64,000 nt of DNA from JAGVPT01 sp035500675 (GTDB lineage: Bacteria > Bacteroidota > Ignavibacteria > UBA10030 > UBA8401), in the NCBI GenBank assembly GCA_035500675.1, contig DATJXA010000066.1, positions 6,343 through 70,342 of the forward strand, given 5' to 3'. Positions within the stretch are counted from its first letter, which is position 1. Each line of letters opens with the position of its first letter. Under the pieces are notes generated by a model. That model was not told the origin of the DNA, did no database searches, and saw only the letters and a program-made list of their open reading frames with translations. A program made the translations under genes and the position numbers. Below, piece after piece: positions 8,789-18,259 of this stretch.

Positions 8789-8876
8789 GCCACCAAGTCG
8801 CAAAGACACTAAGAAGATGACGAAATCGCTTAACCAATAAATAGAAGATTTCTTTGGGCCTTGGAGACTTGGTGGC
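8789..8876. repeat. dispersed inverted repeat, family A copy 1
   Basis: Arms begin GCCACCAAGTCGCAAAGACA and end with its imperfect reverse complement (CTTGGAGACTTGGTGGC) around an AT-rich centre. It lies between the receiver/PEP-binding gene and gdhA. Related copies occur at 10528, 12045, 19318 and 63680. Confidence 0.65.
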
Positions 8877-8897
8877 TTGCCAATATAATTATGTGTG

Positions 8898-10259
8898 TTA
8901 CACCAATCCCTGGTCCATCATCGAATCGGCAACCTTGAGAAACCCGCCGATGTTGGCGCCGTTGACATAGTTGCCCGGTGTGCCGAACCGGTTCGCCATT
9001 TCCACGCAGGTTTTATGAATGCTCTTCATGATAATGTGAAGACGGTTGTCAACTTCTTCGCGCGTCCAGGGCATCCGCATGCTGTTCTGCGACATCTCAA
9101 GGCCGGAGACGGCGACGCCTCCCGCATTGGCAGCCTTTGCCGGACCGTAGAGAATTCCGGCGTCGAGAAATATTTTAACGCCGTCGAGCGTCGTCGGCAT
9201 GTTCGCTCCTTCGGCGACGACGTACACTTTATTTTTGAGCAGGTTCTGCGCATCCTTTGCATTGACCTCGTTCTGCGTCGCGCTGGGGAAAGCACAATCC
9301 GCTTTATGATTCCAGAGCGGGTTGTGATCGAGTTTCGGGTCGGCCGGCGAATAGACAACGCCCTTGAATTTATCGGCGTATTCTTTAATTCTCCCGCGCC
9401 TCGTATTTTTCAATTCCATGACAAAGTCGAGCTTCTCTTTCGAAATGCCTTCTTCATCGTAGATGTATCCGTTTGAATCCGACAATGTCAACGCCTTACC
9501 CCCGAGTTGATTGATCTTCTCGACAGTGTATTGCGCAACGTTGCCGCTTCCCGAGACGAGGCATTTTTTCCCTTGGAGCGTCTGCCCTTTGGTCGAGAGC
9601 ATTTCGGACGCAAAATATACCGCGCCGTACCCGGTCGCTTCCGGCCGGATGAGAGATCCGCCCCAATTCAAACCCTTGCCGGTTAACACGCCGGTAAATT
9701 CGTTGCATAAACGTTTGTACTGGCCGAAAAGAAAACCGATCTCCCTCCCGCCTACGCCGATGTCACCGGCCGGTACATCCGTGTTGGGGCCGATATGACG
9801 GGACAATTCAGTCATAAAACTTTGGCAGAAATGCATCACTTCGTTGTCGCTTTTTCCTTTGGGGTCGAAATCCGATCCCCCTTTTCCTCCGCCCATCGGG
9901 AGCGTGGTGAGACTGTTTTTGAAGACCTGTTCGAACGCGAGGAACTTCAGGATCCCAAGCGTCACGGAAGGATGGAATCGAAGGCCTCCCTTATAGGGGC
10001 CGATGACGCTGTTCATTTCGATGCGGTAGCCTCGATTGATGCGGATCGTTCCGTGATCGTCCATCCACGGGACGCGAAACATAATGACTCGCTCCGGCTC
10101 GATCATCCTCTCCAAAATTTTTGCGTTGCGATATTCAGGATGCCTTTCAAGCACTGTGCTGAGCGATTCAGCGACTTCCTGGACCGCTTGATGAAATTCC
10201 GGTTCACTGGGATTTTTTGATTTGACTTCAGCCATTAAGGCCGATACGTACTCTGACAT
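8898..10259 (-). CDS. gdhA: NADP-type glutamate dehydrogenase
   Basis: 453 residues from the ATG at 10259, with GGAGG upstream; the open frame above it is not coding-like. It interconverts 2-oxoglutarate plus ammonium and L-glutamate. Family signatures are GPYKGGLRFHPSV, PMGGGKGG with the catalytic lysine, PAGDIGVGGREI, and a Rossmann motif SGSGNVAQY. SDSNGYIYD follows, which in the hexameric bacterial enzymes goes with NADP(H) preference. Length matches the 450-residue hexameric family. It lies alone on its strand, divergent from pepT. An inverted repeat sits just past its stop. Together with PepT and the OPT transporter it suggests amino-acid or peptide metabolism. Confidence 0.93.
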   Translation of the reverse strand: MSEYVSALMAEVKSKNPSEPEFHQAVQEVAESLSTVLERHPEYRNAKILERMIEPERVIMFRVPWMDDHGTIRINRGYRIEMNSVIGPYKGGLRFHPSVTLGILKFLAFEQVFKNSLTTLPMGGGKGGSDFDPKGKSDNEVMHFCQSFMTELSRHIGPNTDVPAGDIGVGGREIGFLFGQYKRLCNEFTGVLTGKGLNWGGSLIRPEATGYGAVYFASEMLSTKGQTLQGKKCLVSGSGNVAQYTVEKINQLGGKALTLSDSNGYIYDEEGISKEKLDFVMELKNTRRGRIKEYADKFKGVVYSPADPKLDHNPLWNHKADCAFPSATQNEVNAKDAQNLLKNKVYVVAEGANMPTTLDGVKIFLDAGILYGPAKAANAGGVAVSGLEMSQNSMRMPWTREEVDNRLHIIMKSIHKTCVEMANRFGTPGNYVNGANIGGFLKVADSMMDQGLV

Positions 10260-10757
10260 ACAAACCTCCGGGTGGGAAAAAATTCTATTCGAAGAAATTT
10301 TGGCGACTAGTAATTTCGTCGCGAACTTTTTTGATGTGAGGTGAAGCGGTGAACAACTCGATGTAAATCGATTCTTTGGATTGCTATGGTCGCAAAAACT
10401 ATGCCGCGGCAAGATGTTGCAGTTCCGGCGTTTAAACCAAGGTTTATTGCGATGAGGATTCCCCTTTTCTTAAAAATGCAACCTTCCATGGAAGAATTGT
10501 CATTTTTGGACTGGGGTGATTGTATTCTATCGCAAAGACACAAAGACGTTAAGAATTTTAGTGTTGACGCTGCTGAATCCATCTTTGCATTCATTGCGTC
10601 CTTGCGGTTAAAAACTCAAGATCATTTATTGGAAGCGGCACAAACAACTGTCGAGGAATTTCATTCCAAAATTTTCGCCTGTTTTTTTAACTCAAACTTG
10701 TTATCTTCTCAAATCGAATTTATGCCGAAAGATAATATTTTATAGAGAGGGTTACGT
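10260..10757. other. divergent promoter region between gdhA and pepT
   Basis: No gene is supported. It must contain the gdhA promoter on the minus strand and the pepT promoter on the plus strand, and it holds one copy of inverted repeat family A (10528-10610). No promoter box could be assigned. Confidence 0.5.
10528..10610. repeat. dispersed inverted repeat, family A copy 2
   Basis: The left arm reads TATCGCAAAGACACAAAGAC and the right arm ends GCGTCCTTGCGGTTA, an imperfect reverse complement. It lies in the gdhA-pepT intergenic region. Confidence 0.6.
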
Positions 10758-12005
10758 ATGAACGAATCCGTATTAGATAGACTTCTCCGTTATGTGAAAA
10801 TCGACACCCAGTCAAAAGAGGATGCTGAATCGTATCCCAGCACACCAAAGCAACTGGACCTTCTGAACCTGCTTACAAAAGAATTGCAACAGCTCGGGCT
10901 TAAAGACGCAGCAATGGATAAGTATGGATACGTCATGGCGACGATTCCGTCGAATCTTCCATCTAATCATAAAGCTGCGGGAAAAGTCCCCGTTATCGGA
11001 TTGATCTCTCATGTTGATACGTCCCCCTCGGAAAGCGGCGCTAACGTAAAGCCGCAGGTCGTCGACTACAAAGGCGGAGACATTGTTCTTCCCGGAGATA
11101 CATCGGTCGTTATTAAAGATTCTGAGAACCCGGAGTTAAAACACAATATCGGAAAGAAGGTCGTCACGAGCGACGGCACGACGCTTCTGGGCGCAGACGA
11201 CAAAGCCGGCCTTGCGATCATCATGACGACGGCGCAAACACTCCTCAATAACCCAAAGATATTACACGGAGATATCCGGATCGGCTTCACTCCTGATGAA
11301 GAGATCGGCGCCGGGACAAAATTTTTCGACATCAAAAAGTTCGGCGCTCAGTTTGCGTACACAGTCGACGGCGACACACCGGGCGAGCTCAACAAGGAGA
11401 CGTTCAGCGCTGACCAGGCCGTCATCACGGTGTTTGGAAGAAATATCCATCCCGGCTCCGCAAAAGGTATCATGGTGAACTCGATTCGCGCGATGGCGGA
11501 TATTATTGTCCGGATGCCGAAAGACGTCGCCCCAGAGACCACTGAAGGGTACGAGCCGTACATCCATCCACATACGCTCGAAGGCGAAGAATCGAAGTCG
11601 ACGTTGAAAATTCTTCTGCGCGATTTTAACACCCCAGGCCTGACCGTGTTGAAACGAGCGCTCGAAAAAATTATTGCCGAAGTGAAGCCTCTTCACCCAA
11701 AGGCGAACATCGAATTGAAGATCGTCGAACAGTATCGCAACATGAAGGACGGACTCGGAAACGATCCTCGTTTGCTCGGCTGCCTCGAAGAGGCGACAAA
11801 GCGAGCCGGTCTCGCCCCCGAATGGAAGCCAATTCGCGGCGGAACGGACGGTTCGAAGCTCACCGCAATGGGTCTGCCGACTCCGAATATTTTCACCGGC
11901 GGACAAAATTACCATTGCAAGAACGAATGGGCGTCCGTCTACGGCATGGAAAAAGCCGTCGAGACGGTCGTCAATCTCGTTCAGCTCTGGGTGGAAAAGA
12001 GTTGA
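10758..12005 (+). CDS. pepT: peptidase T (tripeptide aminopeptidase)
   Basis: 415 residues, the usual length for PepT. It releases the N-terminal residue of tripeptides and uses two zinc ions (M20B family). Metal and catalytic residues are visible in order: SHVDTSP, GADDKAG, the DEEIG glutamate pair, DGDTPGEL, and GGQNYHCKNE near the C-terminus. GAGAGGG precedes the ATG. It is followed, across an inverted repeat, by an OPT-family oligopeptide transporter on the same strand, so uptake and cytoplasmic hydrolysis of peptides may be linked. No signal peptide, consistent with a cytoplasmic enzyme. Confidence 0.95.
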   Translation: MNESVLDRLLRYVKIDTQSKEDAESYPSTPKQLDLLNLLTKELQQLGLKDAAMDKYGYVMATIPSNLPSNHKAAGKVPVIGLISHVDTSPSESGANVKPQVVDYKGGDIVLPGDTSVVIKDSENPELKHNIGKKVVTSDGTTLLGADDKAGLAIIMTTAQTLLNNPKILHGDIRIGFTPDEEIGAGTKFFDIKKFGAQFAYTVDGDTPGELNKETFSADQAVITVFGRNIHPGSAKGIMVNSIRAMADIIVRMPKDVAPETTEGYEPYIHPHTLEGEESKSTLKILLRDFNTPGLTVLKRALEKIIAEVKPLHPKANIELKIVEQYRNMKDGLGNDPRLLGCLEEATKRAGLAPEWKPIRGGTDGSKLTAMGLPTPNIFTGGQNYHCKNEWASVYGMEKAVETVVNLVQLWVEKS

Positions 12006-12044
12006 ATCGTTTTTACACCAATACGCACGGCATACTGTTGCAGG

Positions 12045-12138
12045 GCCACAAAGATACAACGTCGCAAGGAAGGCAAAAAATTTATTCTCAGCCATTTTAC
12101 GACCGACGCCTCACTTCGTCTCCTTGTGACGTTGTGGC
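12045..12138. repeat. dispersed inverted repeat, family A copy 3
   Basis: The left arm starts GCCACAAAGATACAACGTCG and the right arm ends CGTCTCCTTGTGACGTTGTGGC. It separates pepT from the OPT transporter gene. Confidence 0.6.
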
Positions 12139-12183
12139 AAATTCTCTCCTCAGAAGATCAACTCATCCAAAAGGAAACCGTTA

Positions 12184-14181
12184 ATGGAAACTCCCGCTCC
12201 TAATACGCTTCCCGACAACGCCTACAAAGAATTGAAACCGGGCGAAGACTATCGTCCGATCATGGACCCGAATCAATCGTATCCTGAAGTCACTCCGTGG
12301 TCGGTCGGATGGGGATTGGTGATGGCCGTCTTCTTTTCTGCGGCTGCGGCATATTCCGGGCTGAAGATCGGACAAGTATTTGAAGCGGCGATTCCGATAG
12401 CGATACTCGCGGTCGGATTATCCACGGCATTCAAGAAAAAAGGGGCGCTCGGACAGAATGTGATCATCCAATCGATCGGCGCGTGTTCCGGCGTTATCGT
12501 TGCCGGTGCGATCTTTACGATTCCCGCCCTGTATATTCTGGACCTGCCCGCAAATTTCTTCCAAGTATTTTTTGCGTCGGCGATCGGAGGGTTTCTTGGA
12601 ATTCTTTTCCTCATACCGTTCCGTAAATATTTTGTTAAGGAAATGCACGGGACGCTTCCGTTCCCGGAAGCGACTGCGACGACCGAGATCCTGATCGCCG
12701 GTGAAAAAGGAGGGGCGCAGGCGGTGGTGCTCGTCGTCAGCGGACTCATCGGAGGACTTTTCGATTTCACCTTCAGCGCGTTCGGCTGGTGGTCGGAAGT
12801 CATCTCGACGAGGATGTTTCATTACGGCGAGGAGCTCGCCAACAGAGTGAAAATGGTCGCAAAAGTGGACGTTTCAGCCATGGTGTTCGGACTCGGATAC
12901 ATCGTCGGACTGAAATATTCTGCGATCATCGCAGCGGGTTCATTCCTCTCATGGTTTGTACTCGTTCCGTTGTTCAACGAGGTGGGACATTCACTGACAG
13001 TCCCGCTCGGAGCGACCGTCACAAAACTCATCGCCGATATGTCGGCGGAGGAAATTTTCCGCAACTATGTTCGGCAGATCGGCATCGGGGGCATCGCCAT
13101 GGCGGGGATCATCGGCATTATCCGTTCGTCGAAAATTATTGGCGGCGCATTCTCACTTGCGTACCGCGAAATTTTTAAATCGAAGTCGGCGGGAGAAGAA
13201 TCATCCGTACGGTGGCAGTCGGATATCAAGATGCTGTATGTCGTATTGTTAATTCTGTTGACGGCACTGCTTGTTTTTGTCTTCTTCTACGGCGGGGTCG
13301 TTTTCGATCTCGGCCACGCCGTCGTCGGGCTTTTGATCGTCATGATCATTTCGTTTCTTTTCACCACCGTGGCCGCAAACGCAACGGCTATCGTCGGCAC
13401 AAATCCCGTCTCCGGGATGACGCTCATGACGCTGATCCTTTCATCGTTCGTCCTCGTGCGCATTGGACTGACGGGAGCTTCAGGAATGGTCAGCGCGTTG
13501 ATCATCGGCGGAGTGGTCTGCACGGCGCTTTCAGTCGCGGGAGGATTTGTCACTGATCTGAAGATCGGGTATTGGATCGGATCGACGCCAAGAAAACAGG
13601 AGACGTGGAAATTCCTCGGCGTGATCGTCTCGGCGGCCACTGTGGGGGGCGTTATTTACGTCCTGAACAAATCGTTCGGCTTCAAGGGCGAGCATGCGAT
13701 GGTGGCGCCGCAAGCGAATGCGATGGCCGCGGTGATCCAGCCGCTGATGTCGAACGTGTCGGCCCCATGGGTCCTCTACGCCGTCGGCGCGATCATCGCG
13801 CTGATCTTGACGATGGTCGAAATCTCCCCTCTCGCATTTGCGCTCGGAATGTATATCCCTCAAGAACTGAACACGCCGCTCGTCTTTGGCGGATTGATCG
13901 CGTGGTGGGTCACAACGCGCACTAAAAATGAGAAGTTAAACAATGCACGCTTCTCGCGTGGAACACTTATCGCATCGGGATTCATCGCAGGCGGGTCGCT
14001 CTTCGGAGTCCTCAACGCGTTCCTGAGATTTATCGACCAGGACGTTTATAGTTTCGGTTACGCAGGATGGTATGCACAATCATGGGCGGACTCGCATGCC
14101 GGTGAAATCACCGGTCTCATTATGTTCATTCTCTTGTTCTCGTACGCTCTGTGGGATTCGATGCGGGCAAAGGAAGAATGA
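12184..14181 (+). CDS. OPT-family oligopeptide transporter
   Basis: 665 residues with about 14-16 hydrophobic segments. The family is recognised from AAYSGLKIGQVFEAAIPIA near the first helix, MHGTLPFPEATATTEIL, GTNPVSGMTLMT and the C-terminal LAFALGMYIPQELNTPLVFGG. OPT proteins are proton-coupled importers of oligopeptides or metal chelates. Next to peptidase T, peptides are the likelier substrate. AGGA is near the start. Its stop lies 10 bases from that of a convergent zinc-ribbon gene, so the two transcripts must terminate in a very short space. No partner subunits are needed for this family. Confidence 0.93.
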   Translation: METPAPNTLPDNAYKELKPGEDYRPIMDPNQSYPEVTPWSVGWGLVMAVFFSAAAAYSGLKIGQVFEAAIPIAILAVGLSTAFKKKGALGQNVIIQSIGACSGVIVAGAIFTIPALYILDLPANFFQVFFASAIGGFLGILFLIPFRKYFVKEMHGTLPFPEATATTEILIAGEKGGAQAVVLVVSGLIGGLFDFTFSAFGWWSEVISTRMFHYGEELANRVKMVAKVDVSAMVFGLGYIVGLKYSAIIAAGSFLSWFVLVPLFNEVGHSLTVPLGATVTKLIADMSAEEIFRNYVRQIGIGGIAMAGIIGIIRSSKIIGGAFSLAYREIFKSKSAGEESSVRWQSDIKMLYVVLLILLTALLVFVFFYGGVVFDLGHAVVGLLIVMIISFLFTTVAANATAIVGTNPVSGMTLMTLILSSFVLVRIGLTGASGMVSALIIGGVVCTALSVAGGFVTDLKIGYWIGSTPRKQETWKFLGVIVSAATVGGVIYVLNKSFGFKGEHAMVAPQANAMAAVIQPLMSNVSAPWVLYAVGAIIALILTMVEISPLAFALGMYIPQELNTPLVFGGLIAWWVTTRTKNEKLNNARFSRGTLIASGFIAGGSLFGVLNAFLRFIDQDVYSFGYAGWYAQSWADSHAGEITGLIMFILLFSYALWDSMRAKEE

Positions 14182-14191
14182 TTGTAGCCTG

Positions 14192-14359
14192 TTATTTGAT
14201 CCCCCTTTTTTTTCTTTCGATAATCACCTGGGCATCGACTTGCGAGGCGCAGATCGGACAAATATAACGGCGGGTCGTTTCATTGAAATCCGGCTCGACT
14301 ACCTGACTGCAGTGAGGGCATTTAACTTGCAACGGATTTTCATTACTGGATTTTGGCAT
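14192..14359 (-). CDS. small zinc-ribbon protein
   Basis: 55 residues from the ATG at 14359, which has GGAG nine bases upstream. Two CxxC pairs (CPHC and CPIC) about 22 residues apart form a zinc ribbon; the tail is basic. The role is unknown; such proteins often bind nucleic acid or act as accessory factors. The start could also be at 14374, but that ATG lacks a binding site. It lies 33 bases downstream of the esterase and may be co-transcribed with it. Confidence 0.65.
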   Translation of the reverse strand: MPKSSNENPLQVKCPHCSQVVEPDFNETTRRYICPICASQVDAQVIIERKKRGIK

Positions 14360-14391
14360 ATATCCAAGCTCCAAACATTAGAGGGGAAAAT

Positions 14392-15543
14392 TTATTTTCC
14401 GAACATGAAGACCAGTGGGCGCCACACGCGCCGAGCCCAGGCACGTTCGTTGTGCTCGGCCCCCTTGTCGAAAAAATATTCCAAATCCTTCCCCTTTACA
14501 TAGCCTTTTTCCTCAAGCACTCTTACCATTTTGTCGTAACCAGGTTTGAGCAGTGTGTCGATTCCCGCACTGCCGTTGTCAAGATAAATGCGGATATTTT
14601 TTTTAGGACCGGCGTATGCCTTTACTTCCTTAATGATTTTATTGCTGTCGACAAGAAAAGCGCTTGAGAGGCATCCAGCTTTGGAGAAGATATCGGGGTA
14701 CCACCATGCGAAAAGAAACGATATCAAGCCACCCGATGAAGAACCCATAACGGCCGTGTTCTTCTTGTCTGGTTTTGTCCGATACATTGAATCGATCATT
14801 GGCTTCACCATGTGCACGACAAAATCGGCATAGGCTCTGCCAAGAGGGGTGTCAGAATACTCCTGCTCCCGATCTCGCGTGTTGTAAATCCCGACGATAA
14901 TGATCTCTTCGATCGAACGGGCTTCGATCAGGCTGTCTGCGACTTCATCCACGCGCCAGTCCAATCCACCAAACGACGTCAACGGGTCGATAATGTTTTG
15001 CCCGTCGTGCATATAAAGGACCGGATACTTTTTTGACGGATTTTTCTCATACGAAGGGGGAAGCCAGATAATCACGTCGCGCGGATGTCTCAACGCCGGC
15101 GACCTTAGTCCGCGAAGATATTTTACGGTGCCGGTGATTCCTTCGTTAATGGGGAAATCAATGTCTTTCCAACTAATGGGGTGGAGGGTAATTACCGTGT
15201 CTGACTTCAAAACTAAAACAACATTCGTTGGAATCGTTTTGTGCCCATAAAGAGCTTCATTGATCCAGCTTCCGCGGGTAATTTTAAATTCAAGTTGCGA
15301 TCCTTCGTTAAACGAGGCGTGGAATGACCACGTGCTGTCATTCTCTCGGGTCATCATCGCTGCGCCGGCATCCCATCCCCCCAATGCTGTACCATTCCCC
15401 GCAACAAAAACGCTTGCGTTTCTCGGAGTAGACTTCGGCGCGACAACTTTTATTATGAGCTTGTGCTGCAAAGGGGTAATGGAAAAAGACGGAGGAATGG
15501 AAAAGATACAAAGGGCGGAAACGAGGGAGAGCTTTAAAGGCAT
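14392..15543 (-). CDS. secreted esterase (PF00756 type) with N-terminal CBM20-like domain
   Basis: 383 residues. A hydrophobic N-terminal signal is followed by a beta-sandwich segment (about 28-110) with FVAGNGTALGGWDAG and STWSFHASF, typical of CBM20 starch-binding-like domains. The catalytic alpha/beta-hydrolase domain contains VLYMHDGQNIIDP and the nucleophile elbow GSSSG (Ser269). A C-terminal GAEHNERAW supplies the histidine. Enterochelin-esterase-type proteins hydrolyse acyl esters, including feruloyl or acetyl groups on glycans. The carbohydrate-binding domain points to glycan de-esterification outside the cytoplasm. No clear ribosome-binding site was seen at the ATG at 15543. Confidence 0.8.
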   Translation of the reverse strand: MPLKLSLVSALCIFSIPPSFSITPLQHKLIIKVVAPKSTPRNASVFVAGNGTALGGWDAGAAMMTRENDSTWSFHASFNEGSQLEFKITRGSWINEALYGHKTIPTNVVLVLKSDTVITLHPISWKDIDFPINEGITGTVKYLRGLRSPALRHPRDVIIWLPPSYEKNPSKKYPVLYMHDGQNIIDPLTSFGGLDWRVDEVADSLIEARSIEEIIIVGIYNTRDREQEYSDTPLGRAYADFVVHMVKPMIDSMYRTKPDKKNTAVMGSSSGGLISFLFAWWYPDIFSKAGCLSSAFLVDSNKIIKEVKAYAGPKKNIRIYLDNGSAGIDTLLKPGYDKMVRVLEEKGYVKGKDLEYFFDKGAEHNERAWARRVWRPLVFMFGK

Positions 15544-15564
15544 AATAGGTTTTACGAAATGTGG

Positions 15565-15595
15565 CGGAGGTCAGAACAATGGCTCCCGACCTCCG
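15565..15595. terminator. possible hairpin between TPR gene and esterase gene
   Basis: An 8-base inverted repeat (CGGAGGTC/GACCTCCG) with a 15-base loop. It has no T-tract in the minus direction, so its role as terminator of the TPR transcript is uncertain. Confidence 0.3.
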
Positions 15596-15695
15596 GTAAA
15601 TTTTTCGTAAACCAAAATACCAACGAAGAGCTGAAATGTCAATTTCTCCGGCTAAGGTTCAAGCCGAAATCCGGTTACAGGTTCCTTTCTTCTGC

Positions 15696-17153
15696 TCAGC
15701 CGGCCGCCAGCATCTTCGACGCCCTGTTCCTCATAAAAGCATAATTCATCAACGGGAGGCTGTAAAATTCTGCCGCCTGTTTGCAGAATTTGTTCGCGTT
15801 TCCTAAATCGCCTTTCGCTTTGTATGCCAGGGCCATCCGATAAAGGTTGTACGGGTCTTGCTGGTTTGCTTGGTGTAGCTCGCTCAGCGCTTCATCGTAG
15901 TTCTTTTCAGCCAACGCTTCAATGCCTTTTAGCTCGTGAGCAAACCGAATTTGATTTGCGTTTTTGTTTTCTTCCGCGGCGTGCGAAAATTCTTCGATCT
16001 CCGTCTTTGCAGTATGAAAATCGCTTTTTGCGATCGCGATACGCGCTCTGTTGTAATGATCGGCAAAAAGTGCGTTCTTTTTAAGCTCGGGAGAAAGGTC
16101 TGAGTGTGAGATCAAATCAACTGAAGTTGCAAATGTTTGAGCAGCGTCATCGTATTTTCCCATTTCGAGAAGCACGTTCGCTTTGGCCGCAAGATCGCCG
16201 GACATTCCCAGAACATCATTGATATTCCTGCCGATGGCGTACTCCTTGTCAAAATCCCCAAGCGCCGATTCCAAGTTCCCTCCGTCGATGTCGACCACCG
16301 CTTTCACAAAACATGCTTGACGCCTTTCGCCGTCGTTATGGGCTGAGGAAGCAAGCTGTTCGGCTTCGGCCGCCGCTTTTTCATTCTTCCCTTGATACAG
16401 GTAGTTCATCGTCAAACCGATCCTCGAAGAAGTAAAATTCGGGTCGATGCCAAGGGCTTTCTTATAGTTGTCAATCGATTGATCAAAGCGCCCCATTTTA
16501 AGGAGGAGCTCGGCGTACGAATCGTACGGGTTCGGGTCGTTCGGCAATAATTCCGTATACCTCTTGAAAGTTTTCTCGGCCTTTTCATACTGTTGGACCT
16601 GACGATAGGCATATCCAAGAATGTTATACGCAGGCGCAAATCGATCGGCAATGTGAATCGCTTTTTCATATTCCCGGATAGCGTCACGATAGTCCTGCAT
16701 GCCGAAAAAGTAACCGCCGAGAGTAACATGCGCGCGTTCATCATCCGGATAAAGTGCAACTAATTTTTCGAGACATTCCTTTTGTTTATTCAGGTCTCCC
16801 TTCGTGCCGGCATCAGTCGCAAGAATAAGAAGCCGCTCCCCCTCCGACGCATTCTTTATGTGGCTCATCGCCTCCTTAAGGTTTTGGAACAGATCCTTCG
16901 CCGTAAGGGAATTATTCGCCCGATCGAGGTACGCAGAGGCGAACGACGAGTCGAGCTCAATGGCATTGTCGAAATGTTTGAGGGATTCTCTCACCTGAAG
17001 GTTGTCGGCGAGCTGTTGCCCGATGAGAAATTCCTTTTTTGCCTGCTCCGAAGCGGTCGTGATCGGGATCTTTTCTTCGTTCGCTCCGGCCAACGCTCCT
17101 GTGACATTCAACATCACACAAAGAACAAGAACGAATGTTGAAATTGTTTTCAT
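15696..17153 (-). CDS. exported tetratricopeptide-repeat protein
   Basis: 485 residues from the ATG at 17153, preceded by GGAGGC; an upstream extension of the frame is not used. The N-terminus (MKTISTFVLVLCVMLNVTGALAG) is a signal peptide. The remainder is TPR helices, roughly 8-10 repeats, with recognisable units such as YDSYAELLLKMGRFDQSIDNYKKALGIDPNF. TPR proteins scaffold complexes. No catalytic domain is visible. The first repeats read AYLDRANNSLTAKD, with clear heptads. It is a stand-alone gene on the minus strand, upstream of the esterase. Partner unknown. Confidence 0.85.
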   Translation of the reverse strand: MKTISTFVLVLCVMLNVTGALAGANEEKIPITTASEQAKKEFLIGQQLADNLQVRESLKHFDNAIELDSSFASAYLDRANNSLTAKDLFQNLKEAMSHIKNASEGERLLILATDAGTKGDLNKQKECLEKLVALYPDDERAHVTLGGYFFGMQDYRDAIREYEKAIHIADRFAPAYNILGYAYRQVQQYEKAEKTFKRYTELLPNDPNPYDSYAELLLKMGRFDQSIDNYKKALGIDPNFTSSRIGLTMNYLYQGKNEKAAAEAEQLASSAHNDGERRQACFVKAVVDIDGGNLESALGDFDKEYAIGRNINDVLGMSGDLAAKANVLLEMGKYDDAAQTFATSVDLISHSDLSPELKKNALFADHYNRARIAIAKSDFHTAKTEIEEFSHAAEENKNANQIRFAHELKGIEALAEKNYDEALSELHQANQQDPYNLYRMALAYKAKGDLGNANKFCKQAAEFYSLPLMNYAFMRNRASKMLAAG

Positions 17154-17525
17154 AAAGCCTCCGTAGTATGTTTGGAATACAGGGATGATCAATCGACCAG
17201 AGTATCGTTCGGCAAAACGATGCGGTCGTTTCCCGGCACGGGTCCGACACAACTTACATACACTATAATGCCAAGGGGGTCGATCGTTATACGGAAGGAT
17301 TGGGGAAAAGGTTACTGAGCTATTTGAGCAGGAAAATCACAATATCTTCTGGACATGCCGACCGCCTACTCATGACCAAATGACAAATGCCAATTGGGCC
17401 GGGTTTCGGTTGGGATGCTCATGCGGAAAAGAGTTATTGTTAGCAATATTGAATGAAGGAAGGCTTTTTCCTATATTTTTTGCAATTGCCCCTCGAAAAT
17501 GGGTCATCAAAACCGAGATATCCGT
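17154..17525. other. divergent promoter region between TPR gene and LamG-like gene
   Basis: No gene is supported. It must hold promoters for both divergent genes. AT-rich sequence (TATATTTTTTGCAATT near 17473-17488) is a candidate for the plus-strand promoter, but no box is assigned. Confidence 0.4.
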
Positions 17526-18218
17526 ATGAACATCCTATCTGTTAATCCGAAAAGTTTTGTGAGGGGTTGCGTGAAGTTGTTCGCTGCTGGCGGGCTGATG
17601 ATTCTTCAACCGGTTGTCGCTGCCGGGCAGGGACAAAACGGTATTGTCATCAAACCGAACCTTAGCAGTTCTGATAAACTGTCTGAATGGACTTTGGATG
17701 GATCTGGCTCATGGCAAATTGAGGATGGCCAGTTAGTATTGACGAAAGCCGGGAGTCCATCCGGCCCGATCCGACGGCCCTCGGCACTGGCCATTCTCAA
17801 CAGCGATTCGCTAAGCTCGGTCATGGTTCAAGCCGACATCCAATCGGACGTTGACACAAGCAACCTCCATCGGGACCTGGACATCGTTGTCGGTTATCAA
17901 TCACCCCAACGCTTCTATTATGTTCATCTTGCCGCAACGACGGATAGCGTCCACAACGGAATTTTTATCGTGGATAACGCAAACCGGCGGAGGATTGATT
18001 CAGGAAGTGGCATCCCTCGGCTGACAGGCAAGGCATGGCATTACGTTTCAGTAATTCGGGACGGGGATAACGGAATCATTACGGTATATCTCGACTCGTT
18101 CAAATCGCCGGTTTTGCAGGCAATCGATACGACTCTTCGTTTCGGCCGTGTCGGATTTGGCTCGTTCGATGACACGGGGCACTTTCGCAATATTATAATC
18201 ACAAGCTCTCTGCGATGA
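17526..18218 (+). CDS. secreted concanavalin-like (LamG/DUF1080-type) protein
   Basis: 230 residues from the ATG at 17526; an earlier ATG at 17499 is possible. The N-terminal hydrophobic stretch (LFAAGGLMILQPVVAAG) is a signal peptide. The body matches a jelly-roll sugar-binding or hydrolase fold: GSWQIEDGQLVLTK, then DLDIVVGYQSPQRFYYVHLA, then ITVYLDSFKSPVLQ and RVGFGSFDDTGHFRNI, the usual order in LamG and 3-keto-disaccharide-hydrolase-like domains. No catalytic residues can be named. It is 41 bases from the next gene on the same strand and probably co-transcribed with it. Substrate unknown, likely a glycan. Confidence 0.6.
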   Translation: MNILSVNPKSFVRGCVKLFAAGGLMILQPVVAAGQGQNGIVIKPNLSSSDKLSEWTLDGSGSWQIEDGQLVLTKAGSPSGPIRRPSALAILNSDSLSSVMVQADIQSDVDTSNLHRDLDIVVGYQSPQRFYYVHLAATTDSVHNGIFIVDNANRRRIDSGSGIPRLTGKAWHYVSVIRDGDNGIITVYLDSFKSPVLQAIDTTLRFGRVGFGSFDDTGHFRNIIITSSLR

Positions 18219-18259
18219 TTCGGCATTCGTTTATCTGATTGACAATGCGAGGTGCGATC

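Noticed and set aside
11262..12095. Minus-strand open frame opposite peptidase T
   Set aside because: It is a shadow of pepT with no family similarity.
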